A stretch of 64,000 nucleotides of DNA, taken from positions 1,364,001 to 1,428,000 of the forward strand of contig NEEC01000007.1 in the NCBI GenBank assembly GCA_002189035.1, given 5' to 3'. The position numbers were made by a program, and so were the translations under genes. The notes beneath the pieces are model-generated. The model was not told the origin of the DNA. It did not search any database and was given only the letters and a program-made list of their open reading frames with translations. The stretch comes from Utricularia gibba. Its lineage: Eukaryota > Streptophyta > Magnoliopsida > Lamiales > Lentibulariaceae. Of the stretch, positions 10,838 to 21,660 are shown piece by piece (the stretch's first letter is position 1; every line of letters begins with the position of its first letter).

Positions 10838-11206
10838 TCAGGAGAAGGGCACACGGAGGAGTTCGTTCAGAGTGGCGGAAACAGGCGTCGACGGGAAAGA
10901 AACACGATTCAACAGCAGCAGAAACCGAGAAGCCACAGCGGGAAACAGGGAAGTGGGTGGAGTTGCATTTCCTGGCTCAGGGGGGATGAATATGGATTCC
11001 AGGTCCTCCGGGGGGTTGAAGAACTCCCTGGGCGGCTCCCAGCACCGTAGCCACGTCACGCGCCGCTTCTTCGGCGGCGGAGGGCAAGGAAGATGCACCG
11101 GTATTCTCGACTCGCGCGCCGTGGGTGTTGTCGGCGGAGCATCCTTCTCCTCGGCGCCCCCCGGCTTGGAACCCTCCAAGTCTTCGTCTCCGCAGGAAGA
11201 ACTCAT
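10838..11206 (-). CDS. SIAMESE-related (SMR) cyclin-dependent kinase inhibitor
   Basis: A short intronless ORF of 122 residues. The start is the only ATG in frame (11206; MSSSCGDEDLEG); codons upstream are non-ATG. Residues 40-73 hold the family core: a Pro/Lys/Arg block (CPPPPKKRRV) and EFFNPPEDLESIF, matching the SIM/SMR consensus of basic stretch plus FFxPPDLExxF, with one extra Glu between PP and D. SMRs bind CDKA/CDKB-cyclin complexes in the nucleus, block mitosis and promote endoreduplication, often after DNA damage or stress. The tail of about 50 residues after the motif is longer than in most SMRs and not conserved-looking. These small disordered proteins are often missed, so the motif is the main evidence. 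Confidence 0.82.
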   Translation of the reverse strand: MSSSCGDEDLEGSKPGGAEEKDAPPTTPTARESRIPVHLPCPPPPKKRRVTWLRCWEPPREFFNPPEDLESIFIPPEPGNATPPTSLFPAVASRFLLLLNRVSFPSTPVSATLNELLRVPFS

Positions 11207-11299
11207 CGGCGGAAGGGCAGAACACGAAACGGGGCTCTGCTTGTGAATCCCGACACGGAGCAACGACCTGTCGGAGAGACGAAAATGGGTGGAATTTAA

Positions 11300-12015
11300 G
11301 GACCATTGTAACGCAGATGAATTATTTTAATTAATATAATCGCTCAAGATTATTTTCCTCTGTCAATTTAATTTAATTTTATTAAATTATTTGTAATTCT
11401 TTCAAAATAATTTAATTATGATTTTTTTGTAATTCAATCATTATGTTCCTGATTTAAAACGATTTAATCGTAATTTTTTAAAAAAGTTACATTTTTTTAC
11501 CCGGTGGTTAGTGGCTACCACCATATTATTACCACATGCAACTATTATGAGTGCCACTATTTACTGCAACTGTTATTATTAATATTATTATTATTATTAC
11601 CGTTACTGCTACTGTTTAAAAATAACTGCCATTTACTACGGTTACGGTACCTCGCCTAGGGACTGGAGAATCCGAAGGGAATTTAGGGTTTTTTGGGGGC
11701 ACCCTAAACCGGATAATTTTCGGGGTTGATGCAGGAGGTTACGGGTTGAATCCGACCCGTAATATCCGGTGTGGCGACATGCAATGCTCCAATTATCGAC
11801 TATTCATTTACTTTTAAAATGAAATTAATTTTGTTCTGTATATATATATATATATTTAATAATTATACTGATAAATATTCATATTGGTTGAAAGTTCATT
11901 TTTTATTTTATTATGATAATGATGATAATAGCAAAAGAGTTGAATAAAAAAGGTTTAGTATCGAGTTCCATCCATGGCTTCTCCTTCCTCCATACACGCA
12001 CCTAGAAATTCATGC
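11300..12015. other. AT-rich spacer with ATT and AT repeats
   Basis: Contains a (TTA/ATT)n stretch around 11575-11600 and an (AT)n tract around 11840-11855. No gene is seen. It holds the SMR promoter side and the 3' flank of the LBD gene. Confidence 0.5.
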
Positions 12016-12468
12016 CTACCGGCTTCCGTTTTCTCCACTGTTCCATGAATAAGCGGCGGCGGGGGCGGCGGTGGATCTTCTCTGTTGTTCCTGATACCCA
12101 CTTCTGAGACCTCCACTGTACCTCACAATATCAGCGTTGGTGGCATCCAGTTCTTTCTGAAGCTGAATCACTTGGTTCTGAAGGATGGAAATCGCCCCCA
12201 CGCAGCCGTAAACCGGATCCTTGACCCGGGCCTCGGCTTCGAAGGCCAGCGAGTTCACCGCATCTTCCCTCTGGGTCGGGTCGATTTCGTTCAGCAGTTT
12301 GGTGATATTGCTCGCCCCGAACACCCTGTGGACGTTGAGGAACTTGTTGGGGTCCTGGGGCGGGAAGTAAGGCGCGAAGGTGCACCGGGGCAGGCATTTC
12401 TTGCGGAGGTATTTGCAGGCGGCGCAGGGGGGATTCGAGTTGAGGGAACGTGAAGCAGAGGAGGACAT
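12016..12468 (-). CDS. LOB-domain (LBD/AS2-like) transcription factor, class I
   Basis: A 150-residue single-exon ORF from the ATG at 12468. The LOB domain is complete. The C-block zinc motif CAACKYLRKKCLPRC (residues 15-29, CX2CX6CX3C) is followed by the GAS block (FAPYFPPQDPNKFLNVHRVFG with the invariant Pro and FGAS) and a leucine-zipper-like coil (VYGCVGAISILQNQVIQLQ). The complete coil places it in class I, whose members act in lateral organ boundaries, lateral roots and secondary growth. The C-terminal 40 residues are low-complexity (Gln, Ala, Gly). The closest relatives are probably LBD21/LBD25/LOB, but the clade cannot be fixed by eye. Confidence 0.92.
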   Translation of the reverse strand: MSSSASRSLNSNPPCAACKYLRKKCLPRCTFAPYFPPQDPNKFLNVHRVFGASNITKLLNEIDPTQREDAVNSLAFEAEARVKDPVYGCVGAISILQNQVIQLQKELDATNADIVRYSGGLRSGYQEQQRRSTAAPAAAYSWNSGENGSR

Positions 12469-12913
12469 TGAGATGGGTAGTTGATGGGGGAGGGGATGTT
12501 GTTGAATTGCTTGTTTTTAATTGAAAAAGAAAAAGCGAAGAGGAAGGAAGTTACTGGTGAAGAAGAGAGAAGTACAGCAGCAGGGATTCAAACACAGCAC
12601 TGTGGATGTGGAACTCGGATGCTCTGATCATCAGGTTCGCATGTCTTTTCTTTACCTTCACTGTTGGATGCTTCAAATTTTGAACTCAGAACAGTACGCT
12701 GTAATCATTCGAGAATCAGTGAATCCCGAACCGCAAAACCAACATCTTCCAATCAGAACTGTGATTTTCAGGCAAGTAAAACAAATTATTCTTCATTCAC
12801 CACTGTGATAACACCAAACAGAGTAAACTGTACATTTGACAATTCGAACTTCAAAATGAAAGACCGCCATGGTAACAATGAAGAGGCTACTGTGTCTGCA
12901 TGATCCCCTTTTT

Positions 12914-13186
12914 CATGCATATGGTGTTGGGAATCGTCCCACCGCACAGGTTTACAGGGGGGATCACAAAATCGTACCTGGTTCTTTCGAGTATGGTTTG
13001 TCCATTTTGCAGAAGCCTGTCAGGGTGTCCATGGCTGAACTGAGCTCGTGGCTTGCTGCACTGGGTCAAGCATGGACAAGATTAACGCTTCAACGTGTTG
13101 GAAAGGGGACTGCAACTTGTACCACATGCAAGCTCTCCCCGCTCCTCAAGGCAACACGTCGCGCTTGCGGTTTCCCATTTTATACA
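12914..13186 (+). promoter_or_regulatory. Seed-type promoter elements (RY, ABRE core, TATA-like) upstream of oleosin
   Basis: A perfect RY motif CATGCAT lies at 12914-12920 and CATGCA at 13125-13130. ABRE-type ACGT cores occur at about 13093-13097 (ACGTG) and 13155-13160 (CACGTC). A TATA-like TATACA is at 13181-13186, about 40 bases before the oleosin ATG. RY elements bound by B3 factors (ABI3/FUS3/LEC2) together with ABREs are the known combination driving oleosins in maturing seeds. Confidence 0.55.
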
Positions 13187-13221
13187 CCGCCACAGTTTTC
13201 CGGAGCACCAACTCAACGACG

Positions 13222-13701
13222 ATGGAGCGCCCTCAGCAAATCCAGCAGATGCAACCCCGCGGGGTTCCTCCTCAGAAGGGAACTTCGACCACCCAAATCC
13301 TCACCCTCATCACACTCCTCCCCGTCGGCGCTTCGCTCCTCGGTCTCGCCGGAGTCACCCTCGTGGGAACACTCTTGGGGGCGGCGGTTGCCACGCCCCT
13401 GTTCCTGCTGTGTAGCCCGGTTTTGGTTCCGGCGGCAGTTGCTGTGGCAGCGGCGGTGACCGGGATTCTGTTGTCTGGTGTATTGGGGCTGACGGGGCTG
13501 TCGTCTTTCTCATGGGTTCTGAATTCCTTCAGGCAGGCAACTGGGCGTGAGCCGCTGGAATACGCCAGGAGGCGGGTGCAGGAGGCGGCGATTCAAGCCG
13601 GGGAGAAGACGAAGCAGATGGGGGAAATGTTGGGGGAGAAGACGAAGCAAGTTGGTGAGACTGCCAAGTCCAAGGGGCAGGAGACCGCCACGAGGGCCTG
13701 A
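13222..13701 (+). CDS. Oleosin (seed oil-body structural protein)
   Basis: An intronless 159-residue ORF. The ATG at 13222 is chosen because it gives the usual short polar N-terminus (MERPQQIQQ); the frame is open for 58 codons upstream but those lie in the promoter. A hydrophobic hairpin of about 70 residues spans 26-100 and contains the diagnostic proline knot [12 protein letters not shown] (residues 59-70, PX5SPX3P). An amphipathic C-terminal arm follows ([20 protein letters not shown]) and then a Lys/Glu/Gly/Thr-rich tail. Oleosins coat triacylglycerol oil bodies and set their size during seed maturation. The upstream RY and ABRE motifs fit seed expression. Confidence 0.96.
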   Translation: MERPQQIQQMQPRGVPPQKGTSTTQILTLITLLPVGASLLGLAGVTLVGTLLGAAVATPLFLLCSPVLVPAAVAVAAAVTGILLSGVLGLTGLSSFSWVLNSFRQATGREPLEYARRRVQEAAIQAGEKTKQMGEMLGEKTKQVGETAKSKGQETATRA

Positions 13702-13821
13702 AGAGAGTGAAGTGACTGTGTGCCGTGTGATGCCTTTGCTTGTGTGATGTATGCAATCCATCGTTTCAATGTGTTTTGCCGTCGTCTTGTTCCTTCTCTT
13801 CCCCTGTCTGTCGTATGCAGA

Positions 13822-15426
13822 CTAAACTGAACTAAAACCAGGATTCTTGTGCCTGTTCATGTCCTTGATGAACCCCCTGACATCCGCGACGCCGCCCCAT
13901 TTACCTTCACAGGCATAAATGTTGGAGAGGGTCACCAGATCAGCAGGTTTCTGGAGCTCCATCTCCATGACTTTGTGCAGTTTATCAGCAAGATCCCTTC
14001 TTCCATGGATCTTGCACCCATTGAGGAATGCTCCGAAGGTCGATTCCGGGATGGAGTTTCTCATCTTACAAATAAAGCTGAAAGATTCCTCCATTCTTCC
14101 ATGGCGACAGAGAAGATCAACAATGCATGATAAGTGTTCTTTGCTCGGTTCCATCCCGTAAGAGCCCATCAAACCAAAAATCTTCAACCCTTCCTCCACC
14201 AGGCCACCATGGCTACAGCCACAAAGAATGGAGGTCACAGTGACTTCGCTAGGCTGCAGTCCTTCATCCTGCATCTTTTCAAACATTTCGATAGCGGAAT
14301 CTACCATGCCATGCTTCCCGTAGCACCCAATCATGGCATTCCATGACGCTACATCTCGGTTTCGAGCTGAGTTGAAAACGTTCAGTGCCGGATTGACAAA
14401 CCCACATTTTGAGTACATGTCAATAAGAGCAGTAGAAACCAGTACATTGATGTCGATTCCCATTCGGTATACCAAGCAATGAAGCTCTCTGCCTCTAGCA
14501 ATTGAAGCAAGGAGCACACATCCAGGGAGCAGGCCTGTTATGGTGACCTGATCAGGCTTAAATCCTGATGTTATCATGTTGCTGAAAACGACCAAAGCCT
14601 CCGCAGGCCTTCCACCTTGAACAAGCCCTGTTATTATTGAGTTCCATGTTGCCAAATCCGGGACCATTCCTCCATTGATCATTTGAGAGAAGAGTTCAAA
14701 GGCGCTGTCACAGTCTCCGATCCGAGAGTGCATAGCGAGCACCGCGCTCCAAGTGAACTCATTCGGTTCCAGACCTTCCGAGCTCATTGCATTGAACAGT
14801 GCCATTGCTTCGTCAACCCTGCCCATATAGGCATAGCCACAAATCAACGACGTCCATGATACAACCGTTCTTTCAGTCATTTTATCGAAAACTTCACGGG
14901 CAGCGTCTAGCTTCCTGCACTTCCCATACATGTCAATCAAACCATTATCAACCAACGAATCACCCGCAAACCCAGTAGTGTAAACCAGACCATGAACCTG
15001 TTCCCCCAATACCAACTCAAGCAGACCTCCGCAGCATTTAAGCACCGCTGATAGAGTATACCGGTTTGGAGAACAGTTAGCAGACCATGACCGTCGAAAC
15101 AACTCGAAATACCCAATTGCTTCCTCTTGAAACCCAAAACAGGATAACCCCATAATCATCCGATTGAAGGCAAAAGCATTCGGGTCTGGGGTTATCTGGA
15201 AGAGTACTTCAGCTGATGCCAAATCACCAGCAGACGCATACGCACCTATTACCTTAGAGCTGAGCGACAAAAGGGTCATATCAACATGTTTGGTTATGGT
15301 TAATCCATGGATTTGCTTACAGGGCTTCAGGGCTTTTGCTTTCGTGCACCTGTCCAATAAAAGACCACAACGCCGAGCAAAGGCAACCGGCGATAAAAGC
15401 TGAAATCTTTGACGAAAGATCCTCAT
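13822..15426 (-). CDS. PLS-class pentatricopeptide repeat protein, E subgroup
   Basis: An intronless 534-residue ORF starting at the ATG at 15426. The N-terminus (MRIFRQRFQLLSPVAFARRC) is Arg-rich with no acidic residues, a good mitochondrial presequence. PPR units follow, for example LIDMYGKCRKLDAAREVFDK, SLICGYAYMGRVDEAMALF, LIDMYSKCGFVNPALNVF and MIGCYGKHGMVDSAIEMF. The C-terminal E region includes SCIVDLLCRHGRMEESFSFI and LSNIYACEGKWGGVADVRG, ending in NPGFSSV without a DYW domain. Expected role: sequence-specific organellar RNA binding, probably C-to-U editing. It converges with the oleosin gene; the stop codons are about 120 bases apart. Confidence 0.95.
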   Translation of the reverse strand: MRIFRQRFQLLSPVAFARRCGLLLDRCTKAKALKPCKQIHGLTITKHVDMTLLSLSSKVIGAYASAGDLASAEVLFQITPDPNAFAFNRMIMGLSCFGFQEEAIGYFELFRRSWSANCSPNRYTLSAVLKCCGGLLELVLGEQVHGLVYTTGFAGDSLVDNGLIDMYGKCRKLDAAREVFDKMTERTVVSWTSLICGYAYMGRVDEAMALFNAMSSEGLEPNEFTWSAVLAMHSRIGDCDSAFELFSQMINGGMVPDLATWNSIITGLVQGGRPAEALVVFSNMITSGFKPDQVTITGLLPGCVLLASIARGRELHCLVYRMGIDINVLVSTALIDMYSKCGFVNPALNVFNSARNRDVASWNAMIGCYGKHGMVDSAIEMFEKMQDEGLQPSEVTVTSILCGCSHGGLVEEGLKIFGLMGSYGMEPSKEHLSCIVDLLCRHGRMEESFSFICKMRNSIPESTFGAFLNGCKIHGRRDLADKLHKVMEMELQKPADLVTLSNIYACEGKWGGVADVRGFIKDMNRHKNPGFSSV

Positions 15427-16347
15427 TCATCAGTCGGGGCTACTCGGAAACCAAACCATTATAGTCAAATTAACAAGGCCGCCCATAATAGCACATAGCG
15501 TTCCTGAGATAAGGAGAACGATATCACTGGCTTAATCAAAAGAACCAGACTAAGCTCATTGCGGCTGCCTTTCTCAGATGCAAAATGGCATCCTGCATCT
15601 GGGTCAATTGGCAAATAGGTCAACTGCTTACTCCTAGTAAACGTTCTAAAGTGAGGCCATAGATTCAAAGGAAGAACTCGGTAGTGGTACAGAAACAATG
15701 GCTCAATTTCATGAATTAAAAGATTTAACTTAAGAAGAAGAACGCATCCCAGAGAACAGAAATTTGCTTCTAAACTTGAAAGTGAAACTGGTTTCAAGCT
15801 TAAATACATAAAAAAACGACACCATCAATAACAAATACGAATCCCATATCCAGAGCATGCCCAAGAAACCATTTTTGATCGTTTTCTGAAGAGTCACAAA
15901 ACAGGGAAAAGAAATTCCAGTAATGACCGGAATCTGGAAGCCAGGAAAGTTACCTTCATCACCTAACGAAACCATCGATTCGCAGTTTAACACCACGACC
16001 CAAAAGCAAGTCCTTGTTCAATTCCGTCCATACAACTCGAATACAGCAGATCTCAAGAGCATGCAATTTCAGAATCCCGTCGATTCATGTACTGCTAGTT
16101 ACATACGGAATGTTTTACATTTTTCGTGGGCCGGATGCTTCAGTCCGGCCCAAGTTTTAGACGGGCTCAACTGCACATGTGGATACTGCTGGATATTCAT
16201 GATGGAGACTCGAATGATATTAATACTACTTTTTTAAAAAAATATATACAAAATACCTGATCAAAATCTCTAGAAAAGAAAAATGAGAACGAGATGTACA
16301 AGCCACAAGGGCTGCAGTGATGCGGGAATATATTATATCCAGGCGAG
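15427..16347. other. Upstream region of the PPR gene / 3' flank of the DUF1645 gene
   Basis: About 920 bases with several short shadow ORFs and no recognisable gene. Its one clear structure is the palindrome at 16127-16153, listed separately. It should include the promoter and leader of the PPR gene. Confidence 0.45.
16127..16153. promoter_or_regulatory. Palindromic pair of site II (TGGGCC) elements
   Basis: GGGCCGGA (16128-16135) and its exact inverse TCCGGCCC (16144-16151) are separated by eight bases. With flanking bases this makes TGGGCC on the plus strand and TGGGCC on the minus strand (GGCCCA, 16148-16153). It lies about 700 bases upstream of the second PPR gene, the class of gene whose promoters commonly carry site II motifs. 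Confidence 0.4.
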
Positions 16348-17052
16348 TCAGCGAAGGCTGGTGGAAAAAGAAAAAAGACCCAAAAGATTCTGCTTGTAGG
16401 GAAGAAACGATTTCTTCTTCTCTTCTGCCTTCATCAAGCGGTTTCTTGCGTACAGCTCCTCGGGCGCAGACGCCGCTCTGGCGACCGTGGTTCGTGCTCT
16501 ATCTGCACGGGACGATTTATGCATTATCTGTTCACGGAATTTGACTGTTGCTAAGTACGCGATAGTGCTCTTCCAGCTCCCATCGCTATTGCTTCGATGC
16601 AGAAAATTCTTAAGCTTCCACCGCAGTGACGCCGATCGACTGGACCCGCTCTTCAAGCTGGCACTCACCAGCGGCTGCGGCGGCGGCAAATCGCAGTAGG
16701 TTTCCGGCTGAAGCCTTTCCAATTCGTCCTCTTCCGAAGACGAATCCGATTGGATATGATTGCGATCGTTGATAAATAGATCCCTAAACGAAACCTCGGC
16801 TCCCGATTCCAATTCCAATTCCGGTTCCGGTTCCGGTTCCTTCCTCGAAATTAACGCCTGTTCGCTAACCGATAAAGAACTGCTCTCAAAGAGAGGGAAA
16901 CTGATTCCAACCGGACAATCTCCGACCGCGAACTCGAATTCGTCGCCAACTTCAGGATCGCCTTCGACTCTCTCCTCCTCCTCCGCCACTACATCGGCGA
17001 TCGCCGATAACCTCTCGGCGGAGTAGAGTCTGAAGCTCAAGTCCCTCTGCAT
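16348..17052 (-). CDS. DUF1645 family protein
   Basis: An intronless ORF of 234 residues. The frame is open six codons upstream, but the first ATG is at 17052 (MQRDLSFRLYSAERL). The protein is hydrophilic and acidic in its first half (EEEERVEG, an EPEPELELES run) and basic in the second (SASLRWKLKNFLHRSNSDG, RADRARTTVARAA). It ends near the family signature FLPYKQNLLGLF, which matches the conserved FLPYRQDLxGFF block of plant DUF1645. The molecular function of this family is not established; some members are stress-induced. It is divergently transcribed from the Sel1-repeat gene about 1.7 kb away. Confidence 0.78.
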   Translation of the reverse strand: MQRDLSFRLYSAERLSAIADVVAEEEERVEGDPEVGDEFEFAVGDCPVGISFPLFESSSLSVSEQALISRKEPEPEPELELESGAEVSFRDLFINDRNHIQSDSSSEEDELERLQPETYCDLPPPQPLVSASLKSGSSRSASLRWKLKNFLHRSNSDGSWKSTIAYLATVKFREQIMHKSSRADRARTTVARAASAPEELYARNRLMKAEEKKKSFLPYKQNLLGLFSFSTSLR

Positions 17053-18410
17053 CCGGAACCGAGAGAGCACTGTGGATTTTTATTTTTGATCGGGAGTGGA
17101 AATTGAATATGGGAGAGACGAGGTTTATATACGTGGAGGATGGAGGCGGCCGTTGGAACTTGAAGATGAAGTGTAGGGGTATTTTTGTCAGAAAGCATGA
17201 TTTTGTGCCAACGTGGCAGTCAGCGTTTCTAGATTGCCTAGATTCTAGAGGGCAAGGGCGCGCAGCCGGTGGCCACATAACGCGTGTTTTAGTTGGAGTT
17301 TATTCATTTATTAACAGACGGAAAATAAGCAAATTATTTATGAAATTGCGGTTCTAGAGGATATGAAATTGAATATTGGTTTATTTACTGGGTCAACGAC
17401 TTTTTTCTTATTCATATTTAATTACTGACTGTGACACTCTAATTAAATACCGTTATTAAAACCATCAGGAAATAGAGATACCTACAATTTTTTAAATTCA
17501 TTTACAAAAATAGATTCAATATATTTTAAATTGATTTTTTAATCATGAATTCGAATTGAGCCTATTATATTGAAACACGTCATGATACCATGATTTTGTA
17601 TGGTGTGGAGGTTCCGCCGATGCCAAATAAATGGAGCTTGGATAACAAGTTTCTACCACAAAGGCTGGCCGCGGCGTCCACGGAGCCACGTCGATAGCTA
17701 GTTACCTCGTCAGAGAGGGAGAGCGAGAGTGAATTCCAAATTACGTCCGGTCGGCCGGGCGGCGATCGCGTGGGCAGTTTTCGTCGGTGAATTTTCCATC
17801 GCGTCCGCACATCCCCTCGGCTGAGCAGCTCTGTAGATGGACACTGACTGGGTGTTTATTGCATTGGAACTTCACTCAATTCTCATCGGTGGGGTGGCGA
17901 CTTCAACCACCGGATTCCCCTTCCCCCTTTGTTTCTCATCCTCCGATTTGGCTCTTAGAAGAACAAAAACCCGATTTTTTTGCCCTGCCTTGTTTTCGGA
18001 TTCCAGGTTTTGTTTTCTTAGGCGAAAACATCTGGTATGCTTACTGCTCTTAGGTGATCCTTTGGTTCAAAAGCCGATTTCCGGCGCATTCTACGACTTC
18101 ATTCAAAATGTGGCCCAGTTTCTGCCCTGTGGCTTTCCTCTTGAGAAGAGTCCCAGTTTTCACCCCCACACAGTACCCGTCGGTCTCCTTTCTCCTCTCC
18201 TGTGGATTCACTCGAAATTAGAAAAAGCTCTTCTTCTTCTTCTTCTTCTTCTTCTTCTGCTGCTGCTGTTATGAACCTGAAATGATGAAACTGAGGAATC
18301 CAGTAGATACTGGTGAACGGAGGAGAAGAAAAGGTTGCCTCTTTTGAAAATGGGCCGGCTCTATTTGGTCTAATGGGTAGCCCACCAGTTAGTAACTCAC
18401 GTCTCGTTAC
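17053..18410. other. Divergent promoter region between the DUF1645 and Sel1-repeat genes
   Basis: No gene seen. It contains AT-rich sequence (17300-17580), a pyrimidine-rich stretch and a (CTT)n(CTG)n microsatellite at about 18230-18268. Confidence 0.5.
18230..18268. repeat. (CTT)n-(CTG)n compound microsatellite
   Basis: About nine CTT units run directly into four CTG units. It lies upstream of the TATA box of the Sel1-repeat gene. Confidence 0.85.
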
Positions 18411-18418
18411 TATATATA
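18411..18418 (+). promoter_or_regulatory. TATA box of the Sel1-repeat gene
   Basis: TATATATA on the plus strand, predicting transcription start near 18440-18450. A leader intron with donor near 18580 (GTAAGG) and acceptor at about 18718 (TGATCAG) would then precede the ATG at 18751. Confidence 0.55.
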
Positions 18419-18750
18419 GCTGAACAGATTTCCCGATCATCAGTTTACTCTCCTCGCTGTCTTCCTCTCTTCTTCGCCTCTAGTTCCTTCTTTCGACTCC
18501 TCGATCTTTATTCTTCATCAGGAGATTCCATGGGGATTCTATTTATCTGTTCTCGGATCGTAGTGCTTTTTTACATAATGTAAGGTTTAACAATTCTGTG
18601 CTTTTGGAGAATGCTTCGAATCACTGGAAAAGTTGCCCTTACCCAATTCAATTTTTGGGTGAGCGCTTTTTTTTTTTAGTTCTCATAATACGCTCCTTTT
18701 ATGTGTTTCTTGATCAGGAAATTTCGGTCATTTCTGTGTCACAGAGAGGA

Positions 18751-20304
18751 ATGCATAGCCGGACAAGGAAGGCAATGGACCACATAGCAAAGGGTTTTAG
18801 TGCTGTGAAGGAAGTTGATCGCGTCATTGATTACTGTGAAATAAACGATAAGCGTCTCATCCCTCTTCTCAGGGTAAATTCCTCGTAATGGCTTTAACGG
18901 AGATCTTTGCATATTTTATTGCCTAAATACTTAATCTCCAGTATGCCCATCGATTGGTTTATCCTTCTTTCTTGATTAAGTTTCTTTGATGTGATGGTTG
19001 TAATGGCATTAGATTTTTTTCCCCAATGGACGATGACGGGGTTATGATCGTGTTTGTAAGAAATATCTTTTGCTTAGCTGAGAATTTTTTTTGATTAGCC
19101 AAAGTTGCTTTGATGTTTCAGACTGCAAAAGAACATTTTGAGTTAGCACTAGAAGCTGACAATTCAAACACCCATGCTAGATATTGGTTATCAAAATTGC
19201 ACATGAAATACCATGTCCCTGGTGCAAATAAAGCTGTGTAAGTAACTGTTTTTTTTTTTCTATTCTCGTTTTTAGATTTCCCTAGTTTCTTGTATTCGAT
19301 TATCATCTTTGGTTTTCAGAAGTACGTGAGCAAGAAAAGCACAAATAAGATTTTAAAGCTCGGACTTTTAAGTTGAATCTAGTTTTTCGTGTATTGTTCA
19401 TGCTATTTTTTTTATCTTTCTACTTCACAATAGAGGTGCTGCTTTACTAGTCGAGGCAGCGGAGATGGGTGATGCGGATGCACAGTTTGAACTTGCATGT
19501 CACTTAAGAATTGAGGTAAGTATTTGCAGTTATCTTCAGTCGTAGCATGTACGAAATTTCCAAATTCTTTTGAAACGCACAAAGTATTTACTTTCATTTG
19601 GTATTCTTTAACAGAATGATTATGTTCAATCGGATCAACAGGCTTTCTATTATTTGGAAAAAGCAGTGGACCAGGTTCGACTTGAACCATGTGTGCATGA
19701 ACTTTTCTTATGAATGATTATTTTTGTTTGAAGTCTTAACAGAGTTTTCCATGTTCTAGTTGCATCCCGGTGCTTTATACCTCCTAGGAATCGTATATTT
19801 AACTGGGGACTGTGTGCCTAAGGATGTTTCATCTGCCATTTGGTGCTTCCACCGAGCATCCGAGAAGGTTCTTTTCACCTATATTCATCTGAATTTCCTT
19901 TCCCGCCTGTTCAAATAGCAGATTGTTCGTGATATCTCAAGAACAAAGACAAGCCTCTGTTTCTTATGCCGCTTGGCGTTGTGTAGGGTCATGCGGGCGC
20001 AGCAATAGCCTATGGATCACTTCTTCTTCGAGGTTCCCATTCTAGCTTGTATTGGGTAATGGTGGTTTCCGATTAGATGGTGAGTAACACGGTGCTGGTT
20101 TCAGGTGCCAAACTACCGGAGTCGATAACACAGTTCAATAAGAAAAGAGGGCCCTTGAAACGAAAGACCTCCGGAAGTCTTGATCCAATTAAGATGGCAA
20201 GAAGACAATTCGAAATCGCCGCGGAAGTAGGATGTGATCTTGGACTGAAATGGTTGAAGCTGCTAGACGAAGATAAAAGCCATATTACTGAGGTTGTTTC
20301 CTAG
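18751..20304 (+). CDS. Sel1-like / HCP-type repeat protein
   Basis: Seven exons (18751-18873, 19122-19237, 19434-19515, 19615-19674, 19760-19867, 19987-20032, 20105-20304) join in phase to 244 residues. The start [16 protein letters not shown] is the first ATG after a leader intron. Sel1/TPR-like helical pairs repeat across the protein: [77 protein letters not shown] and [16 protein letters not shown]. Such solenoids are protein-interaction scaffolds. No catalytic motif, signal peptide or membrane segment is seen, so a cytosolic or nuclear adaptor is the most that can be said. I do not recognise a named orthologue. Confidence 0.82.
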
Positions 20305-21660
20305 CAGACTAATATTATCGAGCTAGTAGGCTCTGATGGGAGTGGAATCTTCCTCGGGGATTTGAATGTAATTGAAAAGGTCCGAATCGAGCTGGCTGAG
20401 CTGACCGGCGTCGACCGAGAGCGCCATGTGCAGGGTCTCCGCTCGGCACGGCGGCGCTCCAGTCATTCTGTATCTAAGTTTAGATGTATTTTTTTGTGAG
20501 ACTAAAAGGAATTAAATTGGAGAATGGATCAACGCCACTGTGCGATCACGAGATGCCTTGTCATTCCCGCCGTTGGTCACGCGAGGAAGGGGCGGATGGG
20601 GCTGCGTTGGGATCACAAAATCAGGGCGCGTATTTGTAGTGGTTACTGGGTAAAATTCCAAACCGTGCAAGTTCAATTCCTTCACCTCTGCACTCCCGAA
20701 TCTCATCGTATTCTGCAAAGTATTCCGTCCCGCCGCCGCCGGCGTTCATCCACGTCGATTCTGGCAGAGTTACTTCGGGGTTCTCAGACTTGATCTTTGT
20801 GCCGGTCTACGCGACGTTTCGCCGTTCAGGATGCTGAGTCTGATGGAGGTTGGATAGAAATCTTTGTTTTAAGTGAGTATGTGTTCGATCTTGCACGGGT
20901 AACATGGATGTTTTTCTATTGATTCTTGCTATTTTCTGTTGGAGTTCTTTTTCATGTACTCTCGATGCTTCACTTGAACGTTGTTTTGATCGTATTTTTC
21001 GGGTGCTGTTACCGTACTGCGAATCTAGGAATGATCTTTTGATGATAAGGTTTTGGTGCATTGGTTGTGGTCGTTGTTCTTTCATCCCATAGCATTAATT
21101 TCGCGTCGGAGACATCTTGCGATATAACAAGCGATTGCTGACCTGTGTACAGGAGGATATTTAGTTATCTAAGTAGCTGTTGGTTGTCTTTTTATAGCAG
21201 CGTTCTCTCTCACATGGCATTATTAATGAATCACATTGTTTGTTACATCACTGAGCAATATTTGGTCAATACTCATTTTTATTTTCGTGAGTGGGGAGAT
21301 TCAGTACAGGAAGAGGCGCTGAATTCTCTGGTGGTCTGTAGTGGCTCGTGCGGTGATGTTTTCTTCTGAAGAAGTATTCATGTCGTTGCTAGATGGATCA
21401 ATGGTTTAAGAATTAATTTTGCAAGTTTCCCATGATAGTGTTTTGCATCCTCTGTTGAATCATGAGTGGTTTCTATTCATAGGACCTTTCTGTTGCTATA
21501 GTGTACTGTTTTAATTTTATTTTATTACTTCAGGCTCCTATTAGAAGCTCTCTCTCTCAAAGGTCAATGAGTCATCTGCTAATGTATTTTAACGTGTTTG
21601 CTTGCTGGAGCATAACGATTGTGAACTTCGATGTAACCGCTGTGGCTTCAGGTTTGCAAA
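20305..21660. other. Spacer, promoter and 5' leader of the TOG/HEAT-repeat gene
   Basis: The first part is the 3' UTR of the Sel1-repeat gene. GC-rich tracts at about 20395-20470 and 20725-20760 and a splice acceptor just before the next ATG (GGCTTCAG, ending at about 21651) indicate one or more leader exons. First-exon borders cannot be fixed by eye. Confidence 0.45.

Noticed and set aside
10830-11246. 138-codon plus-strand ORF antisense to the SMR gene
   Set aside because: Only the minus strand carries the SMR motif; the plus-strand ORF has no family resemblance and is a GC-driven shadow.
12085-12453. 122-codon plus-strand ORF antisense to the LBD gene
   Set aside because: The LOB domain on the minus strand explains the open frame.
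13048-13221. Upstream in-frame extension of the oleosin (58 codons)
   Set aside because: It lies across the promoter elements and TATA-like box, and oleosins begin with a short polar N-terminus.
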